Origin: CAZOVB01 sp964583095
GTDB lineage: Bacteria; Planctomycetota; Phycisphaerae; SM23-33
DNA: 34,668 nucleotides
Assembly: GCA_964583095.1 (NCBI GenBank)
Contig: CAZOVB010000045.1
Coordinates: 1-34,668 of the forward strand
Direction of reading: 5' to 3'
Shown here: piece after piece, positions 1 to 7,710 of the stretch
Position numbering within the stretch: position 1 is the stretch's first letter
Layout of the letters: every line of letters begins with the position of its first letter
Notes under the pieces: generated by a model
What the model saw: the letters and a program-made list of their open reading frames with translations, nothing else
Databases searched by the model: none
What the model was told of the DNA's origin: nothing
Position numbers and translations under genes: made by a program

Positions 1-395
1 GGATCGACGAGACGGTGATCTTCCACAGCCTCAGCCGCGAGCAGATCCGCGACATTGTGGATATCCAGATGTCCGACCTGTCTCAGCGCGTGGCGGAAAA
101 GCGTCTCTCGGTGGAACTGACCGACGATGCACGCGACCTGGTGGCAGACCTGGGCTGGGACCCAGCCTTCGGAGCCAGGCCTCTGAAGCGCGTGATCCAG
201 CAGAAGATCGAAAACGGCCTGGCCCAGCGGATCCTGGGCGCAGAGGTCCAGGAAGGCGATCATGTGGTCGTGGATGCATCGGGCAAGGCCTTCACCTTCG
301 AAGTGCTCCGCCCCCAGGCCAAGACCGAGGCGGACGACGTCCAGGAATCCGACTCGGAGGATCAGGAAGTCATCGAAGGCGAAATCGTCGAGTAA
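1..395 (+). CDS. clpB: ATP-dependent chaperone ClpB, C-terminal fragment
   Basis: This is the 3' end of a ClpB disaggregase gene whose 5' part lies outside the window. The reading frame is open from base 3, so the GTG at 15 is an internal valine and not a start. The visible protein begins with the R-I-D-E-x-V-x-F-H stretch typical of the end of the second AAA+ module. It continues into the small C-terminal D2 subdomain, including the GARPLKR motif that carries the sensor-2 arginine. ClpB is known to work as a hexamer with DnaK/DnaJ to resolubilise aggregated protein. The last 25 or so residues form an acidic Asp/Glu-rich tail ending in EGEIVE, longer than in many ClpBs. The stop TAA is only 15 bases from the end of the convergent acetyltransferase gene, and no terminator hairpin separates them. 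Confidence 0.93.
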   Translation, partial: IDETVIFHSLSREQIRDIVDIQMSDLSQRVAEKRLSVELTDDARDLVADLGWDPAFGARPLKRVIQQKIENGLAQRILGAEVQEGDHVVVDASGKAFTFEVLRPQAKTEADDVQESDSEDQEVIEGEIVE

Positions 396-410
396 AGACG
401 CTCGGAATGG

Positions 411-884
411 CTACAGGCTCAATTCCATCTCGCTTCCTTCCTTGAAGCCGAGGGAAGCGTAGAGGGTGCGTCCCTTTTCGGAGGTGTGCAGCGTGATCTT
501 CCGTGCCCCGGCTCTCCTGAGCCACTCGATACAGTCTTCCACCAGCCGACGGGCCAGCCCCTGTCGTCGGAAGCCCTCGGCCACGAAGACATTGAACAGG
601 TACCCCACCTTGCGATTCTCCGGGTACATCGGAGAAGGGTACCACTGGTAGATCCACCCCAGGGCGGAGCCGACCGGGCCCCGGGGCCCCTGGGCCAGAA
701 AGCCTTGGGCTTCTCCCGCCTGCATCTGCTCAGCCAGCCATCTTCCGAACGGCTCCAGGGAGGCTTCGAGCCGCTCGGAACTGGTTACCTGCATGTCCAG
801 GAACATCTCCCGCCGGAAGGAAACCAACGTGGGAATGTCTTCGGGCCGGGCCTGTCGGATCGAGATTTCGCCTGCATCGCTCAT
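411..884 (-). CDS. GNAT-family N-acetyltransferase
   Basis: A 157-residue protein of the GNAT fold, which transfers an acetyl group from acetyl-CoA to an amine; the substrate cannot be read from sequence. It starts with the usual beta-1 pattern (ISIRQARPEDIPTLVSF). The acetyl-CoA pyrophosphate loop is at V-A-E-G-F-R-R-Q-G-L-A, and the C-terminal Y-A-S-L-G-F signature of motif B follows. The start is placed at the ATG at 884. An in-frame upstream ATG at 920 overlaps a perfect TTGACA -35 hexamer, so it is unlikely to be transcribed. There is no Shine-Dalgarno sequence before 884, consistent with a leaderless message. The gene is convergent with clpB. Confidence 0.88.
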   Translation of the reverse strand: MSDAGEISIRQARPEDIPTLVSFRREMFLDMQVTSSERLEASLEPFGRWLAEQMQAGEAQGFLAQGPRGPVGSALGWIYQWYPSPMYPENRKVGYLFNVFVAEGFRRQGLARRLVEDCIEWLRRAGARKITLHTSEKGRTLYASLGFKEGSEMELSL

Positions 885-891
885 TTGCGTC

Positions 892-920
892 AGTCTCGCC
901 CACCGACGAGCGAGTGTCAA
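892..920 (-). promoter_or_regulatory. Sigma-70-type promoter of the GNAT gene, probably leaderless
   Basis: On the minus strand TTGACA (915-920) is followed by a 17-base spacer and GAGACT (892-897). Only 7 bases separate the -10 box from the ATG at 884. Transcription should therefore start at or next to the A of the start codon, giving a message with no ribosome binding site. Confidence 0.55.
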
Positions 921-979
921 CGCTCAGGCAGGACCTCGGAGCCCTGCGCAATCTTATTTTCCGCCGGGGTGAATATCTG

Positions 980-1009
980 TTGACCGGATCGGCCCCGATA
1001 AGCGATACT
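980..1009 (+). promoter_or_regulatory. Candidate sigma-70 promoter upstream of typA
   Basis: TTGACC (980-985), an 18-base spacer and GATACT (1004-1009) lie about 190 bases before the typA start. The rest of the 315-base gap between the acetyltransferase and typA contains no gene I can support. A weak hairpin (GGGGA near 1147 with TCCCC near 1167) is followed by a run of six T from about 1178. It could attenuate transcription in the typA leader, but the stem is short. Confidence 0.4.
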
Positions 1010-1199
1010 ATTGCTGGCATGCACGCCTCCAGAGCCCCATTGCGAGAATCCACCGGCTGGCGCCGCCTGTTCGGCGCGAGTTTTGCCGGGGGTCGTCTGC
1101 GCCTCAGGAACATCTAAGCGAGGCCTCGCAGTACCTTCCACCTGATGGGGGACCTGTTGCAGATTCCCCTCCCGCTTTTTTCCCTCCTTGAGCAGAGCC

Positions 1200-3056
1200 A
1201 TGAACCGACAGCAGATTCGTAACGTTGCCATTATCGCCCACGTCGACCACGGAAAGACCACCCTGGTCGACCAGCTTCTTCGCCAGTCGGGCCAGTTCCG
1301 CCACGGCGAACTCAAGGGCGAGTGCATCCTGGATTCCAACCCCCTCGAACGCGAGCGGGGCATAACCATCCTGGCCAAGAACTGCGCCATCCATTACACC
1401 GACCGCAACGGCAATGATTACCACATCAACATTGTCGATACCCCAGGCCACGCCGATTTCTCCGGCGAGGTCGAGCGCGTCCTTCGCATGGCCGACGGGG
1501 TCCTGCTGCTCGTCGACGCCGCAGAAGGCGTCATGCCCCAGACCCGTTACGTGCTGAGCAAGGCACTTTCGATCGGCCTGGAGCCGATCGTCCTGGTCAA
1601 CAAGGTTGATCGCAGCGACGCCAGGCCCTCGGTGATCGTGGAACAGGTTTTCGACCTGCTCCTGGAGCTCGGGGCCGAGGACCACGCCGAAGACTTCCCC
1701 GTGCTTTACGCTTCAGGCCGAAGCGGATGGGCTGTCGACGACGAAGACAAAATCCCCCTGGAAGACCAGGGCGACATCCACGCGGTATTCGACGCTATCA
1801 TTCGCCACGTTCCGGTAGCCGATGTGGATCCCCAGGCCCCGGTGCAGATGCTCATAACCACGCTTGATTACAGCGAATACGTGGGCCGGATCGGCATCGG
1901 ACGCGTCATGGCCGGGACCCTCCGGGCCGGCCAGGCCGTCGCGACGCTTGGCGCCGACGGCAGCAGAATCAACCAGAAGATCGGGCAGCTCTTCCAGTTC
2001 AGCGGGCTGGGTCGCCGAGAGGTAAAGGAAATCTCCGCAGGCGACCTCTGCGCGGTGGTGGGGCTCGAGCAGGTGGACATCGGCGACACGCTGGCCGACG
2101 TGGACAACCCCAGAGCCCTCGATGCCGTTTGTGTCGATGCGCCCACACTTTCGATGCGGTTCGGCGTCAACGACGGCCCACTGGCCGGCAAGGAAGGCCA
2201 GTACGTCACCAGCCGACACGTCCGCGATCGGCTGGAAAAAGAACTCCAGTCGAATGTCGCCCTGAAGGTCGATTTCTCCCGCAGCAACGAGGGAGAGTTC
2301 GAAGTGTCAGGCCGCGGACTCATGCACCTGGGCATTCTCCTGGAAAACATGCGTCGCGAAGGGTACGAGCTGACCGTCGGCAAGCCGGTGGTGATCCGCA
2401 GGCAAGTTGAAGGCCACTGGCAGGAGCCCCAGGAACTGCTCGTGGTGGAGCTTCCTTCCGATACGCTCGGCTCGGCCATGCAGCTTCTGGGCGACCGCAA
2501 GGCCGATATGGTCAAGATGGAAACACGCGGTCAGCGGACCTACCTGGAGTTCGAAATCCCTGCCCGGGGGCTGATCGGCCTTCGCAGCCGCCTTCTGACA
2601 GCCACCAGGGGCGAGGCGATTGTTCACCACCGCTTCCTCAAGTATGCCCCGGCCAAGGGAGAGATCCCCGGCCGAAATAACGGCGTGATGATCGCCACCG
2701 ACAGCGGTTCGGTGACCGCCTACGCCCTGGAAGCCCTTTGCGACCGGGGCACGATGTTCGTTCAGCCCGGCCAGACCGTCTATGCCGGCCAGATCGTGGG
2801 CGAGCATTGCAAGGACGGGGATATCGTCGTCAACGTGGTCAAGGCCAAGAAACTCGACAACATGCGTTCCTCCACCAAGGACGCCACCGTCCGGCTCAAA
2901 GCCCCGCGTCAAGTAACGCTGGAATCCGCCCTGGAGTACATCGAAGCCGATGAGCTGGTTGAGATCACCCCCGAGTCGATCCGCCTTCGAAAGCGTCTGC
3001 TGAATGAAAACGACCGCAAGCGTCACGCCCGGCGCAAGGCTGCACCGGTGGGATAG
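1200..3056 (+). CDS. typA: Ribosome-associated translational GTPase TypA/BipA
   Basis: A 618-residue GTPase of the EF-G/LepA class that binds the ribosome and helps 50S assembly and stress adaptation (family knowledge). All G motifs are visible: AHVDHGKTT (G1), the RGITI switch-I threonine (G2), DTPGHADF (G3) and NKVD (G4). EF-G-like domains II, III and V follow. The RGLIGLRS motif and the TypA-specific C-terminal domain, with the R-N-N-G-V and conserved K-D-G-D-I segments, distinguish it from LepA. The length is normal for the family. The ATG at 1200 gives the canonical N-terminus MNRQQIRNVAIIAH; a TTG at 1188 would add only four residues. The Shine-Dalgarno is weak (GAGCAG). Confidence 0.97.
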   Translation: MNRQQIRNVAIIAHVDHGKTTLVDQLLRQSGQFRHGELKGECILDSNPLERERGITILAKNCAIHYTDRNGNDYHINIVDTPGHADFSGEVERVLRMADGVLLLVDAAEGVMPQTRYVLSKALSIGLEPIVLVNKVDRSDARPSVIVEQVFDLLLELGAEDHAEDFPVLYASGRSGWAVDDEDKIPLEDQGDIHAVFDAIIRHVPVADVDPQAPVQMLITTLDYSEYVGRIGIGRVMAGTLRAGQAVATLGADGSRINQKIGQLFQFSGLGRREVKEISAGDLCAVVGLEQVDIGDTLADVDNPRALDAVCVDAPTLSMRFGVNDGPLAGKEGQYVTSRHVRDRLEKELQSNVALKVDFSRSNEGEFEVSGRGLMHLGILLENMRREGYELTVGKPVVIRRQVEGHWQEPQELLVVELPSDTLGSAMQLLGDRKADMVKMETRGQRTYLEFEIPARGLIGLRSRLLTATRGEAIVHHRFLKYAPAKGEIPGRNNGVMIATDSGSVTAYALEALCDRGTMFVQPGQTVYAGQIVGEHCKDGDIVVNVVKAKKLDNMRSSTKDATVRLKAPRQVTLESALEYIEADELVEITPESIRLRKRLLNENDRKRHARRKAAPVG

Positions 3057-3174
3057 GGGGCGAAAAACGGCGGATTCGTCGGAAAATTAAAGGCGAGTCC
3101 CAAGGCCTCTTATTTCGTAAGATGTGTTATGGACATTTCTTGCGCCACGTCTGCCTGAAGCCCTGCCTGAAGAT

Positions 3175-3202
3175 TTGCCCCAGCCGGGCCAAATCGTATG
3201 TT
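3175..3202 (+). promoter_or_regulatory. Possible promoter upstream of the gene at 3271
   Basis: TTGCCC (3175-3180), a 16-base spacer and TATGTT (3197-3202). The match is moderate and the call rests on spacing and position only. Confidence 0.3.
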
Positions 3203-3270
3203 GCAGGTGAGAGATTGCACACCGGGTGCGGATCTCCCGCTTGACCAACCCCTTTACCGACGAGATGACG

Positions 3271-4242
3271 ATGAAGATCGACGGCGTGGAACCCATCACG
3301 AACAGCCAGCATCGCCTGGTGGCGGAGAATGCCAAGAAGCATTCTTCGCATGAGCATGCCCAGACGCAACAGGGCAGGCAGATGGAACAGTCCGCGCTGC
3401 GATCGGCCAACCCCGCCTGCCAGTCGGGCAAGTCCCAGGCCCAGAGCCGCAACAGCCAGGAATCCGCCCAGCAGCAGGCCACAGCCGGGGCGGGCGACCG
3501 AGCCGAACTTCAGGCCATGGCCAGCCAGGTCCGCGAAGAATTCGCCGAGGCCGGCGTCTTCCCTCCCCCTCACCGCTTTGCCGGCGTGTCGCTGGTGACC
3601 ACGGCTGAGCTGGCCGGGGAGACCGGGGAGCAGAACGTTTCCGAGCAGATGGGGCCCATGCACAAGGCCAAGATGGCCATGGTCCGCCATCTGCTTCGCA
3701 AGCTCTCGGGCAAGGAGCTTGCGGTAATGACCCCTCGCGAGCTGGGCAGGGCCCAGGCCTGGTTGGAAGAGCAGGACAGCGCCGCCCCTACGCAACTGGC
3801 CCCCAGCGAGCCGACCGATCAGGCGCCGCTGGAGACAGGCCGATGGGAAGCCCAGGCCCAACTGACCACCACCGACGGGCCACAGAACGTTCGTGCCCGC
3901 GCCGAGATAGACGATCCGCGGCACCAGGCCGCTCAAACCACACGTGAGAGCACAGATCGACTCAGCATACGACTCGATGCCTCGTCGAAAGAGATCGACC
4001 AGTCCCGCTTCGAATTTGAAGTTGCCTTCGAAGTTGACGACGAGCCATCGGCCGACAGCGTTCAAGTGCGCGAGACCGGGGCCAAGACCCCTGTCGTCCT
4101 GGCCGTCGGCGCCCGCGGAAGCGGGGCGGTCTACGTCGGACACCTGATGGGACCCGACGCACCGCAACCGACGGCGACGACCCCGCCTGCCCGGCACACA
4201 CAGGCCACCGAAGATCCCGGCCACCTGGACCTGTCGATATAA
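3271..4242 (+). CDS. Hypothetical Gln/Ser/Ala-rich protein with a small C-terminal beta-rich segment
   Basis: I do not recognise a characterised family. From the ATG at 3271 the protein has 323 residues; a GTG at 3226 and an ATG at 3265 are alternative starts. Residues 1-75 are hydrophilic and low-complexity (many Q, S, H, A). A predicted helical block follows around residues 80-165, rich in charged residues (K-A-K-M-A-M-V-R-H-L-L-R-K-L-S-G-K-E-L). After a Pro/Thr linker comes an alternating-polarity stretch that looks beta-rich (S-R-F-E-F-E-V-A-F-E-V-D-D). The MKID start and this layout recall, from memory, unnamed proteobacterial proteins that also begin MKI-[DE]. There is no signal peptide or membrane segment. 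A rho-independent terminator follows directly, which supports it as a transcribed gene. A longer open frame on the opposite strand is judged a GC artefact. Confidence 0.6.
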   Translation: MKIDGVEPITNSQHRLVAENAKKHSSHEHAQTQQGRQMEQSALRSANPACQSGKSQAQSRNSQESAQQQATAGAGDRAELQAMASQVREEFAEAGVFPPPHRFAGVSLVTTAELAGETGEQNVSEQMGPMHKAKMAMVRHLLRKLSGKELAVMTPRELGRAQAWLEEQDSAAPTQLAPSEPTDQAPLETGRWEAQAQLTTTDGPQNVRARAEIDDPRHQAAQTTRESTDRLSIRLDASSKEIDQSRFEFEVAFEVDDEPSADSVQVRETGAKTPVVLAVGARGSGAVYVGHLMGPDAPQPTATTPPARHTQATEDPGHLDLSI

Positions 4243-4273
4243 CCCAACGCGGCGAGGAGCCGCTTGCGATGAG

Positions 4274-4320
4274 GATGCAGGCCCCTGCGCCGATGCGCGC
4301 CGGGGCCTGCATCTGTTTTT
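4274..4320 (+). terminator. Rho-independent terminator
   Basis: A perfect 12-bp stem (GATGCAGGCCCC at 4274-4285 with GGGGCCTGCATC at 4302-4313), a 16-base loop, then TGTTTTT. It closes the hypothetical gene and isolates murA. Confidence 0.88.
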
Positions 4321-4460
4321 ACGCCCAGCTTCGACGCATTGCATCTTCCCCGCCCCGCGCGGTAAGCTGTGGGCAATAACGTTTCGGGCGATGATGCTGC
4401 GGGCAGGGACGCCCAGGCCGGCCGAACCAAATCCCAATTGCCAAGCGTGCCGGGTTCTTC

Positions 4461-5741
4461 ATGGATTATTTCGAGATTCAAGGCGGCAACCGCCTCAAGG
4501 GTGAAGTCCGAATCAGCGGGGCCAAGAACGCAGCCCTGCCGATCATGGCTGCTTCCATGCTCGCCGAGGGCGACACGACTCTCCACGACGTACCCCACCT
4601 GGCCGATATCCGCGCCATGGCCGAGCTGATGGGGGACCTGGGTGTGGCCGTCGAGCACGAGCCCAGCGGGACAATGCGCATTGGCGTGGAGGACGAGCAC
4701 AATTCTCACGCCCAGTACGACCGTGTCCGCAAGATGCGGGCGAGCATCTGCGTACTGGGACCCCTGCTGGCCAAACGAAAGCGCGTGCGTGTGGCCATGC
4801 CCGGAGGCTGCGCGATCGGTTCGCGCCCCGTCAACCTGCACCTGCGGGGCCTGCGCGCGCTGGGTGCGGAAATCGAACTGGACGGGGGGGATATCGTAGC
4901 CGGGGCCAGGAAGCTCCACGGGGCCGAGGTCTTCCTGGGGGGGCCGTTCGGCTCAACCGTTTTGGGGACCGCCAACGTGATGATGGCTGCCTGCCTGGCC
5001 GAGGGACAGACGGTCATCGAGTCGGCCGCCTGCGAGCCGGAAATCGCCGACCTGGCCGGGTTCCTGGTCTCCATGGGCGCTCGGATCGAGGGGGCCGGCA
5101 CGCATCGGCTGGTGATTGACGGCGTGGAGCATCTCCAGGCTGCCGAGCACCGGGTCATTCCCGACCGCATCGAGGCGGGAACCTTCATGATTGCCGCAGC
5201 CATCAGCAACGGCGAGGTCAAAATCACCCGCGTCGAGCCGGATCACATGATCGCCGTGGTCGACAAACTCCGCGAAGTGGGGGTCACGCTGGAAACCGAT
5301 GGCCCCGACGCTGTCTTGGTCTCCAGTGCCCGCAGGCTGGAACCGACCGACGTGACGACCTATCCGCATCCGGGATTCCCCACCGATCTCCAGGCCCAGT
5401 TGCTCACGCTGCTGTGCCTGGCCGACGGCAACAGCGCAATTACCGAGAAGGTCTTCCCGGATCGTTTCATGCACGTCGCGGAGCTGATGCGGATGGGGGC
5501 CAACATCCGCAAGGAAGGCCCCACCGCCATCGTTACCGGCATCAAGAGGCTCATCGGCGCGCCGGTGATGGCCAGCGACCTGCGTGCCTCAGCCGCCCTG
5601 GTCCTGGCCGGCCTGGTCGCCAAGGGCACCACCTACGTCAACCGCGTCTACCATATCGACCGCGGCTACGAACAGATCGAACGCAAGCTCAAACCCCTCG
5701 GCGCCGAAATCCTCCGAAAGAACGACAACAGCCCGGAGTGA
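4461..5741 (+). CDS. murA: UDP-N-acetylglucosamine 1-carboxyvinyltransferase MurA
   Basis: A 426-residue MurA, which catalyses the first committed step of peptidoglycan synthesis by transferring enolpyruvate from PEP to UDP-GlcNAc in the cytoplasm. The substrate-binding K22-N23 pair lies in S-G-A-K-N-A-A-L-P. The active-site cysteine is C117 in P-G-G-C-A-I-G-S-R-P, so the enzyme belongs to the Cys type. The conserved F-P-T-D-L-Q-A-Q motif holds the catalytic Asp, and R-A-S-A-A-L-V-L-A-G marks the C-terminal half. The length matches the family. The ATG at 4461 gives the standard M-D-Y-F-E-I-Q-G-G-N start but has no clear Shine-Dalgarno before it. A weak TTGCAT-N18-TAAGCT promoter candidate lies at 4339-4368. 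The presence of murA fits reports that planctomycetes make peptidoglycan. Confidence 0.97.
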   Translation: MDYFEIQGGNRLKGEVRISGAKNAALPIMAASMLAEGDTTLHDVPHLADIRAMAELMGDLGVAVEHEPSGTMRIGVEDEHNSHAQYDRVRKMRASICVLGPLLAKRKRVRVAMPGGCAIGSRPVNLHLRGLRALGAEIELDGGDIVAGARKLHGAEVFLGGPFGSTVLGTANVMMAACLAEGQTVIESAACEPEIADLAGFLVSMGARIEGAGTHRLVIDGVEHLQAAEHRVIPDRIEAGTFMIAAAISNGEVKITRVEPDHMIAVVDKLREVGVTLETDGPDAVLVSSARRLEPTDVTTYPHPGFPTDLQAQLLTLLCLADGNSAITEKVFPDRFMHVAELMRMGANIRKEGPTAIVTGIKRLIGAPVMASDLRASAALVLAGLVAKGTTYVNRVYHIDRGYEQIERKLKPLGAEILRKNDNSPE

Positions 5742-5821
5742 TCTTCTTCTTGTCCGGCAAGATTCTTGCAACACCGGCTTGAAATTACCGAACGAATACC
5801 GTACATGTGCTTGCGTTTGAT

Positions 5822-5840
5822 GAGCCGGGATCGGCGGCTC
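5822..5840 (+). other. Small GC-rich hairpin between murA and tcmP
   Basis: GAGCCG (5822-5827) pairs with CGGCTC (5835-5840) around a 7-base loop and is followed only by GGTTTCC. It may be a weak terminator for murA or a leader structure of tcmP. The T-tract is too poor to call it a terminator. Confidence 0.3.
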
Positions 5841-5868
5841 GGTTTCCTATGCGAAAGGGGACGACTGG

Positions 5869-6741
5869 ATGGCGCATCAGCAACTGCAGATGTTTGGCGG
5901 TGACTGGACGGAGCAGAAACTCGATATCTTGTCGAACTATCTCCGGCAGTACAACGTTGCACTGAAGAACCAGAGGTTTCTGCGCATCTACGTCGATGCC
6001 TTCGCCGGCACAGGCTATCGCGAGGGAGTGAACAGCGATCTGGCCACCGTGGACCTCTTTCAGGAAATCGGACAGGATGATACTCAGAGGTTCCTGAAAG
6101 GCTCCGCTCGACGAGCCCTTGAGATCGAGCCGGGTTTCGACCGGTACTACTTCATCGAATCCGATCCCGACAAGGTTCATGAGTTGAGGAATACTGTTCA
6201 GGAGCACCCTGACCGTACTTGTCATGTCCAGCAGGATGATGCCAATACGTGGCTTCAAGGCTTCTGCGCCAAGATGGGAGGCAGCACCCGCGCCGTCGTC
6301 TTTCTGGACCCCTTTGCCACACAAGTCAACTGGGATACCATACAGGCCATAGCCGCCACGCGCAGGATTGACGTCTGGATTCTCTTTCCCCTGATGGCGG
6401 TGAACCGACTCGTTGCGAATGATCCGGAGAAATCCTGCCGCCAGGCACTTGACCGGGTTTTTGGAACAACCACATGGTTTGATGAGTTCTATCAGAGCAG
6501 GACAGAAAACGATATCTTCGGGAACACGACAGAGAAGGTGGAACGTGCCTGCGATACCGATGGCATAAGCCGTTTCTATCAAAGACGCCTCGGCGAGATC
6601 TTCGTCGGGGTTTCACAGAAGCGCAGGATCTTCCTCAACAGCCGAAACAGTCCTCTTTTTCAGCTCTTCTTCGCTGTCGCTAATGAGAAAGGCAAGCGAC
6701 CTGCCCTGCGAATAGCCGACTATCTCTTGGAAAAGCTCTAA
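5869..6741 (+). CDS. tcmP: Three-Cys-motif partner protein (TcmP family)
   Basis: A 290-residue protein that I recognise as the TcmP family, found next to three-Cys-motif Gp37/Gp68 proteins; its biochemical role is unknown to me. The sequence carries hallmarks of a Rossmann-type SAM methyltransferase fold. A glycine-rich motif I (D-A-F-A-G-T-G, residues 43-49) follows a beta strand. An acidic F-I-E-S-D ends the next strand (95-99), D-D-A-N lies at 123-126, and a motif-IV-like F-L-D-P-F-A is at 145-150. Methyltransferase activity is an inference. An AAAGGGG ribosome binding site lies 8 bases before the ATG. Its stop shares a base with the next start (TAATG). The two genes are less GC-rich than their neighbours: sample 60-base rows at 5881 and 6361 hold 29 and 33 G+C, against 48 for a murA row at 4801. 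This suggests transfer. Confidence 0.88.
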   Translation: MAHQQLQMFGGDWTEQKLDILSNYLRQYNVALKNQRFLRIYVDAFAGTGYREGVNSDLATVDLFQEIGQDDTQRFLKGSARRALEIEPGFDRYYFIESDPDKVHELRNTVQEHPDRTCHVQQDDANTWLQGFCAKMGGSTRAVVFLDPFATQVNWDTIQAIAATRRIDVWILFPLMAVNRLVANDPEKSCRQALDRVFGTTTWFDEFYQSRTENDIFGNTTEKVERACDTDGISRFYQRRLGEIFVGVSQKRRIFLNSRNSPLFQLFFAVANEKGKRPALRIADYLLEKL

Positions 6742-7478
6742 TGGGAAACAAGACAGAAATCGAATGGACCCAAGCAACGTGGAACCCGGTAACAGGTTGC
6801 ACCAAGATCAGCCCGGGCTGCGCCAACTGCTATGCCGAAAGGATGTCCAAGCGTCTCCAGGCCATGGGCCAGCCGAACTATCGTGACGGATTTGCGGTCC
6901 GAATTCACGAACACATGCTTGCTCGCCCGTTGCAATGGAAAACGCCCCAGATGGTCTTTGTCAACAGCATGAGTGATCTGTTCCATTCCGAAGTGCCTGA
7001 AGGTTTCATCCATCAGGTGTTCCAGGTCATGGCGACGGCCCGACACCATGTTTTCCAGGTCCTGACAAAGCGTTCTGATCGCCTTCTGGAACTGTCTGGT
7101 GAACTTCCATGGACAGAAAATATCTGGATGGGCGTGAGCGTGGAAAACTTGAATGTGGCCTCACGGATTCAACAGCTCCGCAGAATACCTGCGGCGGTGA
7201 AGTTCCTCTCGCTCGAGCCGCTTCTGGCGCCGTTGCCGGAGTTGGACCTGAGTGGTATCGACTGGGTGATCGTAGGCGGGGAGTCAGGACCCGGAGCCCG
7301 AAACATGTCACCTGATTGGGTACTGGATATTCGCGATCAGTGCGTCCGGACGGGCGTACCATTCTTCTTCAAGCAGTGGGGGGGTACTCGCAAGAAGAAG
7401 AACGGGAATGAATTGCAGGGACGAACCTGGCAAGAACTACCCCGCTGCGTGCACTCAGCCCTGCCGGTCAGCGGATAG
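6741..7478 (+). CDS. Phage Gp37/Gp68-type (DUF5131) three-Cys-motif protein
   Basis: A 245-residue protein of the phage Gp37/Gp68 family (DUF5131). The N-terminus E-W-T-Q-A-T-W-N-P-V-T-G-C leads into the family's three cysteines, C20-x6-C27-x2-C30-Y-A-E. That cluster resembles a metal or Fe-S ligand set of the radical-SAM type but has non-canonical spacing. Repeated beta/alpha segments follow, as in a TIM-like barrel: V-F-V-N-S-M-S-D-L-F, V-F-Q-V-L-T-K-R, W-M-G-V-S-V-E-N, F-L-S-L-E-P-L, V-I-V-G-G-E-S-G and F-F-F-K-Q-W-G-G. No function is established to my knowledge. The gene overlaps the tcmP stop by one base (TAATG), so the two are translated together. The family is often carried by phages and genomic islands, in line with the lower GC here. 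Confidence 0.9.
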   Translation: MGNKTEIEWTQATWNPVTGCTKISPGCANCYAERMSKRLQAMGQPNYRDGFAVRIHEHMLARPLQWKTPQMVFVNSMSDLFHSEVPEGFIHQVFQVMATARHHVFQVLTKRSDRLLELSGELPWTENIWMGVSVENLNVASRIQQLRRIPAAVKFLSLEPLLAPLPELDLSGIDWVIVGGESGPGARNMSPDWVLDIRDQCVRTGVPFFFKQWGGTRKKKNGNELQGRTWQELPRCVHSALPVSG

Positions 7479-7516
7479 CAGATTACGACGAGTAGAACCC
7501 TATTCTGCAAACGGTC

Positions 7517-7546
7517 TTGACGTTCGGGTGGGCGCCGGGCTATACT
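7517..7546 (+). promoter_or_regulatory. Promoter of the cobalamin riboswitch operon
   Basis: TTGACG (7517-7522), an 18-base spacer and TATACT (7541-7546). Predicted initiation near 7553 coincides with the 5' strand of riboswitch stem P1, which starts at 7554. This is among the best promoter matches in the window and fits the riboswitch boundary closely. Confidence 0.75.
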
Positions 7547-7553
7547 CCGAGGC

Positions 7554-7700
7554 GTTACAGGTTCCCCTGATGGGGGACGCGAAAGGGAAGGCCGTGAAAA
7601 TCGGCCGCGGACGCGCCGCTGTAACCGGCTACAACCGCCGCAGAGGCCACTGCTTCGATGCGTAGTCGAGGCGGGAAGGCGTGGCGCGAGGAAGACCCGG
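7554..7700 (+). promoter_or_regulatory. Cobalamin riboswitch, aptamer copy 1 (3' end lost in the gap)
   Basis: An AdoCbl-class riboswitch aptamer with the known conserved elements in order: the P1 5' strand GTTACAGG (7554-7561), a TTCCCCTGATGGGGGA hairpin, the AAAGGGAA box, a GTGAAA segment, the B12-box-like CGCCGCTGTAACCGG, GCCACTG, and CGGGAAGGCG. The closing segment AGCCAGNAGACCTGCC and the P1 3' strand are missing because the sequence runs into the Ns. Known function: binding cobalamin represses the downstream genes by transcription termination or by blocking translation. Confidence 0.92.
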
Positions 7701-7710
7701 NNNNNNNNNN
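7701..7710. other. Assembly gap (10 N)
   Basis: Ten Ns. The base after the gap is exactly the first base of a 37-base segment (7711-7747) identical to 7606-7642, so the assembly broke at a repeat boundary. The true gap must hold at least the 3' end of aptamer 1 and the 5' half of aptamer 2, so 10 is probably a nominal size. Confidence 0.98.

Noticed and set aside
1147..1183. Terminator or attenuator before typA
   Set aside because: The stem is only 5 bp with a 12-base loop, and the T-run is separated from it by a C-rich stretch; the evidence is too weak for a feature.
3127..4437. Long open frame on the minus strand opposite the hypothetical gene
   Set aside because: It runs through the terminator at 4274-4320, has an Arg/Gly/Leu-rich composition typical of GC-driven antisense frames, and shows no domain. 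The plus frame has better protein-like composition and a terminator in the right place.
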